NCBI GenBank assembly: GCA_003135315.1
Contig: PLBD01000519.1
Location: forward strand, 1-9,410
Length of the DNA: 9,410 bases
Source of the DNA: Acidobacteriaceae bacterium
GTDB lineage: Bacteria > Acidobacteriota > Terriglobia > Terriglobales > Acidobacteriaceae
Direction of reading: 5' to 3'
Position 1 is the first letter of the stretch. Every line of letters begins with the position of its first letter. Under the pieces are notes generated by a model. It saw only the letters and a program-made list of their open reading frames with translations. It did not search any database and was not told the origin of the DNA. The translations under genes were made by a program, and so were the position numbers. This document shows, piece after piece, positions 5,804 to 9,410 of this stretch.

Positions 5804-7126
5804 ATGGACGCGGCAATAGTCTATGTATCGGCCACGCTTTCGATCGTCGCGCTTGCGTTGCTCATTGCCAAACCCTTGTGGGGCGTGCTGGGAATACTCA
5901 TAGTAAAACCGCTCGTCGATGCAACCTGGGCGACGCCGGTCCTGCTCGATTTCAAGCTGACCGAAATCGTGAGCACGGCGGTTCCATTGATCCTGCTTGG
6001 GAGGATGATTCTGGGCGCCGACCACCGCAGGCCATTCTCCTCCATGCCGCTCCACTGGATTTGGTTGACTTGGAGCCTCGACGTGATTGCTTTTTCGTCA
6101 TTCATCCTGCTGTCGCAGGGTTGGACCGAAGGGCTCCAGGTCATGATGCGGCACTTGAACGGATTGGCGGGCTTTTACATGCTTCAGGCGTATTGTGAAG
6201 ACGATCGGGATTTCCGCCGTTTCGCATGGGCTCTTGCGATTGCCGGCCTATTCCCCATAGCGACTGGCGTCATCGAAGGGGTCACCGGCGTGCATTGGCG
6301 GGTGACGCTGGGAGAGGACAACGTCGTTCGCAACATCGGCATGTACCATGATGCCATTACAATAAGATTTTACGCCCTTCAAACCATCATGGGCTTGTTT
6401 CTGATCGTGTCGCTGAGCAAACGATCGACGAGCCTAATGCTCCTCAGCCTGATGTATGGCCTCGCGGCTGCCTTCGTGCTCAAAGGCGCTTACAGCAAAT
6501 CCGGCTTTATAACCCTGGGGGCATGGTTGATCCTTTGGCCGATCTTGCGGAAGGATGTAAAGACGCTGTTGGGCGTTGGGGCGGCTTTGCTGGTGGTCGC
6601 GGTCTACTACTCACAGGAGATCATGGAGTCCTTTGGGTTCGTCTTCGTCAAGGAAATCGCTGCGATCAACGGCCAGGTTGGCGTGGAGCACACATTTGCA
6701 GGCCGGTGGTACCTATGGGAGGACATGTGGAATGAATGGCTGTCGCTGGGTCCGGCAAAGCAGTTCCTGGGTGCCGGGCATATCGCGAACGGTGCGCACA
6801 ACGACTATCTGCAAATTCTATTTCACGGCGGCCTCGTTGGGCTCGCGATCTATGTCACGCTGCTGCTGATCACCGCCTGGAGTATCGGGCGATTCATAGT
6901 CCGTGAGGTAAATGTGTTTTCCATGGCCGCCCTTTATGTGTTCATCATGTGGATTATCGACACCATAGGCCTCGTTCCGAGCACATATTCCGGCTATCAG
7001 TGGTTTGTTTGGGGCGTTATCGGCTTTTGCCTGCGAAGACTTCGGAACGAAAGTGCCTCGACTGAGAACCGCATAACGCTCCCCGCCCAGGGTCCGCGGT
7101 TTTCCAATCTCCTTGGCGCCTCCTGA
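5804..7126 (+). CDS. O-antigen polymerase/ligase-like membrane protein (Wzy_C/PF04932 type)
   Basis: This 440-residue, very hydrophobic inner-membrane protein has about ten or more predicted transmembrane stretches by eye, for example 5-22, 25-40, 54-70, 85-104, 141-158, 188-204, 209-227, 234-247, 254-268, 343-358, 371-388 and 396-410. Between residues 268 and 343 lies the long periplasmic loop typical of the family. It carries EHTFAGRWYLWEDMW (295-309, conserved Arg301) and LGAGHIANGAHNDYLQILFHGGLVGL (starting at 322, with His332, Asn333 and Asp334). These are the marks of Wzy_C proteins, which join undecaprenyl-linked repeat units or ligate glycans. With a flippase two genes downstream, a Wzy polymerase role is the best guess; a ligase is the alternative. 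The start has AGGGAAGG 9 nt upstream. The last 25 residues are polar and cytosolic. Confidence 0.88.
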   Translation: MDAAIVYVSATLSIVALALLIAKPLWGVLGILIVKPLVDATWATPVLLDFKLTEIVSTAVPLILLGRMILGADHRRPFSSMPLHWIWLTWSLDVIAFSSFILLSQGWTEGLQVMMRHLNGLAGFYMLQAYCEDDRDFRRFAWALAIAGLFPIATGVIEGVTGVHWRVTLGEDNVVRNIGMYHDAITIRFYALQTIMGLFLIVSLSKRSTSLMLLSLMYGLAAAFVLKGAYSKSGFITLGAWLILWPILRKDVKTLLGVGAALLVVAVYYSQEIMESFGFVFVKEIAAINGQVGVEHTFAGRWYLWEDMWNEWLSLGPAKQFLGAGHIANGAHNDYLQILFHGGLVGLAIYVTLLLITAWSIGRFIVREVNVFSMAALYVFIMWIIDTIGLVPSTYSGYQWFVWGVIGFCLRRLRNESASTENRITLPAQGPRFSNLLGAS

Positions 7127-7147
7127 TCCCGGCATGTCCAAGAGGCG
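7117..7147 (+). promoter_or_regulatory. Inverted repeat covering the ribosome site of the GT11 gene
   Basis: CGCCTC (7117-7122) pairs perfectly with GAGGCG (7142-7147), and two G-U pairs can extend the outer end. The 19-nt loop holds the TGA that ends the polymerase gene. The right arm contains the AGAGG that precedes the ATG at 7154. This is the only sizeable gap inside the operon (27 bp) and I see no promoter in it. Confidence 0.35.
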
Positions 7148-7153
7148 TTCACG

Positions 7154-8056
7154 ATGATCTTGTTCTATGGCGAGGGGCGGCTGGGAAACCAGATATTCCA
7201 GTATCAGGCGTTGACCCAGGTCGCGAGGCCCGGCGAGCGCATTCTCGCGATCGGCTTGGAGAACCTGGCCGATACCCTGGAATTGAGAGGACCGAAAGTC
7301 TCGGTGTTGACGCGCAGGTGGCTTCTCAAACGCATATTCAAATACCTCATCAATCCGCTCATGCTCCGGCCGTTGGCCAGAAGCTTGCGCTTGATTGGCT
7401 ATGTCTCGGAGACGCGGGATGAGGATCCCTTGCACCCGGGACCCGGCGGCTCGCTGTCCCGGAAGAGCGGCCTTCTGCGGCGATTGACGTTCGTGGATGG
7501 AGGTCATTACCAAGACTCGACGCTGTGGCGGGACATCTTCCCGTCGCCCCAGCTTCGAGTGACTGGCCGATTGAGATCGGCGGCGGCCCGGTACTTGAAA
7601 TCCAGGAGTTCCCTGGGGCGCGCCGCCTTCGTGCACGTGCGTCGCGGCGATTATCTGGGATTCCAGACCTACGGACTTTCGGATCTGTCGTTGCCCGTGA
7701 CCTACTACAGAACTGCGATAAAAGAACTCGAATGCCGGATCGGGCGGCGGCATCTTGCCTTCGTCACCGACGATCCCGGATGGGTGGAGGAAAATTTCCG
7801 CGACATTCCGGACAAATCCATCGCTTCATTCGATCCGGCCATGGACTTCGCGATCATGGCCGAATGCGGCGGCGGGATCCTGTCCAACAGCACGTTTTCC
7901 CTGGCCGCGGCATTCCTGCTCGATGCACCCGAGATCGTGATCGCGCCGCGCTTTTGGTTCGGGTACCGCCCCGGCAAGTGGCTTCCGCCTCGCATCGAGG
8001 TCGAACATGAGAAGCTGATTTACGTTCCGGTTCTTGGGGAGCCTCCGTCCCCGTGA
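7154..8056 (+). CDS. GT11 family glycosyltransferase, alpha-1,2-fucosyltransferase-like
   Basis: This 300-residue protein fits the size of bacterial GT11 enzymes, which move fucose from GDP-fucose to a galactose-type acceptor. It opens with MILFYGEGRLGNQIFQYQAL; the GRLGNQIFQY element (8-17) is the GT11 N-terminal mark. HVRRGDYL (161-168) is the H-x-R-R-x-D motif that contacts the GDP donor. FVTDDPGW (203-210) matches the S/T-D-D-x-x-W block. AECGGGILSNSTFSLAAAFL (236-255) matches the C-terminal N-S-T-F-S motif, with LAAA in place of the commoner WWGA. Fucose is inferred from family and no GDP-fucose synthesis gene is in view. It would work in the cytosol on the lipid-linked repeat unit. AGAGG lies 8 nt before the ATG. 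Its TGA overlaps the GTG of the flippase gene by 4 bp (GTGA). Confidence 0.88.
   Translation: MILFYGEGRLGNQIFQYQALTQVARPGERILAIGLENLADTLELRGPKVSVLTRRWLLKRIFKYLINPLMLRPLARSLRLIGYVSETRDEDPLHPGPGGSLSRKSGLLRRLTFVDGGHYQDSTLWRDIFPSPQLRVTGRLRSAAARYLKSRSSLGRAAFVHVRRGDYLGFQTYGLSDLSLPVTYYRTAIKELECRIGRRHLAFVTDDPGWVEENFRDIPDKSIASFDPAMDFAIMAECGGGILSNSTFSLAAAFLLDAPEIVIAPRFWFGYRPGKWLPPRIEVEHEKLIYVPVLGEPPSP
8036..8052 (+). promoter_or_regulatory. Hairpin covering the ribosome site of the flippase gene
   Basis: GGGGA (8036-8040) pairs perfectly with TCCCC (8048-8052) around a 7-nt loop; a U-G pair can extend it. The left arm is the ribosome site of the GTG start at 8053, and the stem ends directly against that codon. 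Ribosomes terminating the fucosyltransferase at 8054-8056 would open it. The structure is visible, and its role in coupling the 4-bp-overlapping genes is inferred. Confidence 0.4.
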
Positions 8057-9288
8057 TCCGCGCCACCTTCATTTCGGCGGTCGATCAGGCGCTGTTGAGT
8101 GCGCTGAGTCTGGGGCTTGCGGTCCTGCTGATTCATTTCGCCAGCAAGCAGGACTATGGGTTGTATTCCCAGCTGATCAACCTGCAATCCCTGCTCAGTC
8201 CCCTGCACGCGGGCGTCTTCGTTTCTGCGTATCTGGCGCTGGCGTCCAAGATGGACGCATCGCAGCAGGCGGTATACCGCGGAGCGATGGCCCGGGCGGA
8301 AGTCGCCGTGACCATTGCGTCCACCGTTCTGGTCGCGGCAATCGGCATGGCGGTCGGCAGATTCATCAGTGCGGATATCACGCCGAATCTCTGCATTGCG
8401 TTTGCCCTCGCATTGCTTGGATTATGGTGGCGTGAATTCGTGCGGCAGACACGCTTCGTCAATTCGCGCTATGAACAGGCGTTGAACATCGATGCGACCT
8501 ACTGTGTTGCGACGACGGCGGCAATTGGCGTGCTCGTCGTGTACCGCGTATCCGCGGAATCGGTGTTCTGGTGCATGGCCTTCGGTGCGCTGATCGCCGT
8601 GGCCGCTCCCTTGTTTTCGCTGGTTCGCGAGATTCCCGTCGGGATATCGACCATCCGCCGGGAAGTGGCCCTGTCGTGGAACTTGGGCCGCTGGGATGTC
8701 GTCGGATCATTCGTCACCTGGGGCTATGCGCAAAGCTACATTTATTTCGCCGCTCTGCATGGAGGATTGGACGGAGCCGCTGAGATCGCGGCGAGCAGGC
8801 TGCTGGGCAGCCCGCTGGCGCTGATGTGGGCCGCCTATTCGAACGTCTTGCGGCCGAACGCATCGAGGTTGCTTGCGGACGGGTCGCCGGCTGAGGTTCG
8901 ACGGGTGGCCCGCCAATCCATTTGGCTGGTGCTGGCGCTCTCCGCCGCTTACGGACTCGTCATCTTTCAGCTCATTCCAATCCTGGAGCCGACGCTCTTT
9001 GGCGGCAAGTTCCCGATGCTCAGGCGCCTGTCGATGTGGTGGATCGCCTATTTCACGCTGACGGGGATCAGTACGGTAGCCATGGGGATCCTGCGCAGCG
9101 CATTGCAATTCCGCAGGCTCTTTCATCTCCAGGTGCTCAGCTGCATTGCCGCCGTGGCTCTGCTGACGGCGAGCTTGGCGTCGCCGAACGACGCATCGCT
9201 GGTCATCGCGATGATTCTGGGGGAGGCCGTTTCCGCGGTGCTTTTTTGGCGCAGCACCGTGGCGGCGATTGCTCAATGCACACGGTGA
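8053..9288 (+). CDS. Wzx-type lipid-linked oligosaccharide flippase (MOP superfamily)
   Basis: This 411-residue multi-pass membrane protein has about 12 hydrophobic stretches (among them 12-28, 45-64, 84-102, 112-126, 147-164, 170-189, 215-233, 250-264, 289-312, 327-345, 357-375 and 382-400), the MOP/PST flippase pattern. The N-terminal AVLLIHFASKQDYGLYSQLINLQSLL region (residues 23-48), with D/E-YGLY-Q, is typical of polysaccharide flippases, as is LFGGKFP (315-321) before a late helix. The expected role is to carry the undecaprenyl-linked repeat unit from the cytosolic to the periplasmic side for the Wzy-like polymerase. Sequence identity among such proteins is low, so the assignment rests on topology, length, a few motifs and neighbours. 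The start is GTG, in a 4-bp overlap with the fucosyltransferase stop and with GGGGAG 11 nt upstream. Confidence 0.88.
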   Translation: MIRATFISAVDQALLSALSLGLAVLLIHFASKQDYGLYSQLINLQSLLSPLHAGVFVSAYLALASKMDASQQAVYRGAMARAEVAVTIASTVLVAAIGMAVGRFISADITPNLCIAFALALLGLWWREFVRQTRFVNSRYEQALNIDATYCVATTAAIGVLVVYRVSAESVFWCMAFGALIAVAAPLFSLVREIPVGISTIRREVALSWNLGRWDVVGSFVTWGYAQSYIYFAALHGGLDGAAEIAASRLLGSPLALMWAAYSNVLRPNASRLLADGSPAEVRRVARQSIWLVLALSAAYGLVIFQLIPILEPTLFGGKFPMLRRLSMWWIAYFTLTGISTVAMGILRSALQFRRLFHLQVLSCIAAVALLTASLASPNDASLVIAMILGEAVSAVLFWRSTVAAIAQCTR

Positions 9289-9295
9289 ATGCGAC

Positions 9296-9410
9296 ATGCG
9301 TTTAGTCAGCTTGTTCCGTACGGTTCGCGAGATTGGCCTCGATGCCAGGAAGCTGCGCGCCATCGGCCAATGGCCCCGATTCGTGCGCGATCTGCGCGCG
9401 TGGAAGCGGC
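9296..9410 (+). CDS. Start of an unidentified operon gene (3' end outside window)
   Basis: ATG 9296 opens a frame with no stop to the window edge, giving 38 codons beginning MRLVSLFRTVREIGLDARKL. GGTGA lies 7 nt upstream, overlapping the flippase stop, so the gene belongs to the same operon. The visible part is a basic, amphipathic helix-like stretch ending near LRAWKR. Similar short basic N termini occur on methyltransferases and other enzymes of polysaccharide loci, but 38 residues are too few to name it. An overlapping frame from ATG 9289 is also open and cannot be fully excluded; its composition (many Arg, Pro, Cys) looks less like protein. Confidence 0.5.
   Translation, partial: MRLVSLFRTVREIGLDARKLRAIGQWPRFVRDLRAWKR

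Noticed and set aside
6818..7753. 311-codon open frame on the minus strand
   Set aside because: It is the antisense shadow of the polymerase and GT11 genes, with no motif or ribosome site of note.
2780..8056. Four successive rightward genes (GT4, GHL10, polymerase, GT11) share one reading frame
   Set aside because: The chance is about 1 in 27 and each gene has its own stop and start. I see no fusion or recoding signal, so it is treated as coincidence.
8707..9363. 218-codon open frame on the minus strand at the right edge
   Set aside because: It is the antisense shadow of the flippase gene, with low-complexity Arg/Gln-rich composition.
1..9410. Search for CRISPR arrays, tRNAs, insertion sequences, attachment sites and PEP-CTERM sorting tails
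   Set aside because: No repeated spacer pattern, tRNA-like sequence, transposase or integrase motif, or PEP-CTERM tail was found by eye. Coding density leaves little room for them.

Overview
The window is part of a polysaccharide (exopolysaccharide, capsule or O-antigen type) biosynthesis locus from a GC-rich bacterium. Dense coding, short or overlapping gene junctions, ATG/GTG/TTG starts and the gene families point to a Gram-negative organism, most likely a proteobacterium, though an acidobacterium cannot be excluded from sequence alone. No rRNA, tRNA, CRISPR array, insertion sequence or integrase was seen. The locus clearly continues beyond both ends.

Layout. Bases 1-711 (+) hold the C-terminal part of a TIGR03790-type protein, an uncharacterised family. 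Two minus-strand genes follow: a GT4 glycosyltransferase (690-1811), overlapping the TIGR03790 gene tail to tail by 22 bp, and a WecG/TagA/CpsF (GT26) glycosyltransferase (1804-2562). They overlap each other by 8 bp and form a leftward operon. A 217-bp divergent intergenic region (2563-2779) follows, with a perfect TATAAT on the minus strand. From 2780 to the right edge runs a tightly packed rightward operon: a second GT4 glycosyltransferase (2780-3991), a probably secreted LamG plus GHL10 glycoside hydrolase (4010-5800), an O-antigen polymerase/ligase-like membrane protein (5804-7126), a GT11 fucosyltransferase-like enzyme (7154-8056), a Wzx-type flippase (8053-9288) and the first 38 codons of an unidentified gene (9296 onward).

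How they work together (inference from family knowledge). The cytosolic glycosyltransferases (GT26, two GT4, GT11) would extend a repeat unit on undecaprenyl diphosphate. The flippase would turn it to the periplasmic face and the Wzy-like protein would polymerise it. The exported GHL10 enzyme would trim or release the polymer or act on peptidoglycan. The initiating phosphoglycosyltransferase, chain-length regulator, outer-membrane exporter and sugar-nucleotide genes are not in the window.

Most unusual signal. The start regions of all five complete rightward genes have a short inverted repeat able to pair with the Shine-Dalgarno-like sequence. Ahead of the first gene the hairpin overlaps a second, mutually exclusive hairpin and a possible 16-codon leader ORF whose stop overlaps an in-frame ATG of the glycosyltransferase. 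This reads like serial translational coupling with a leader switch at the head of the operon. It is a by-eye inference in GC-rich DNA and needs a shuffled-sequence control.
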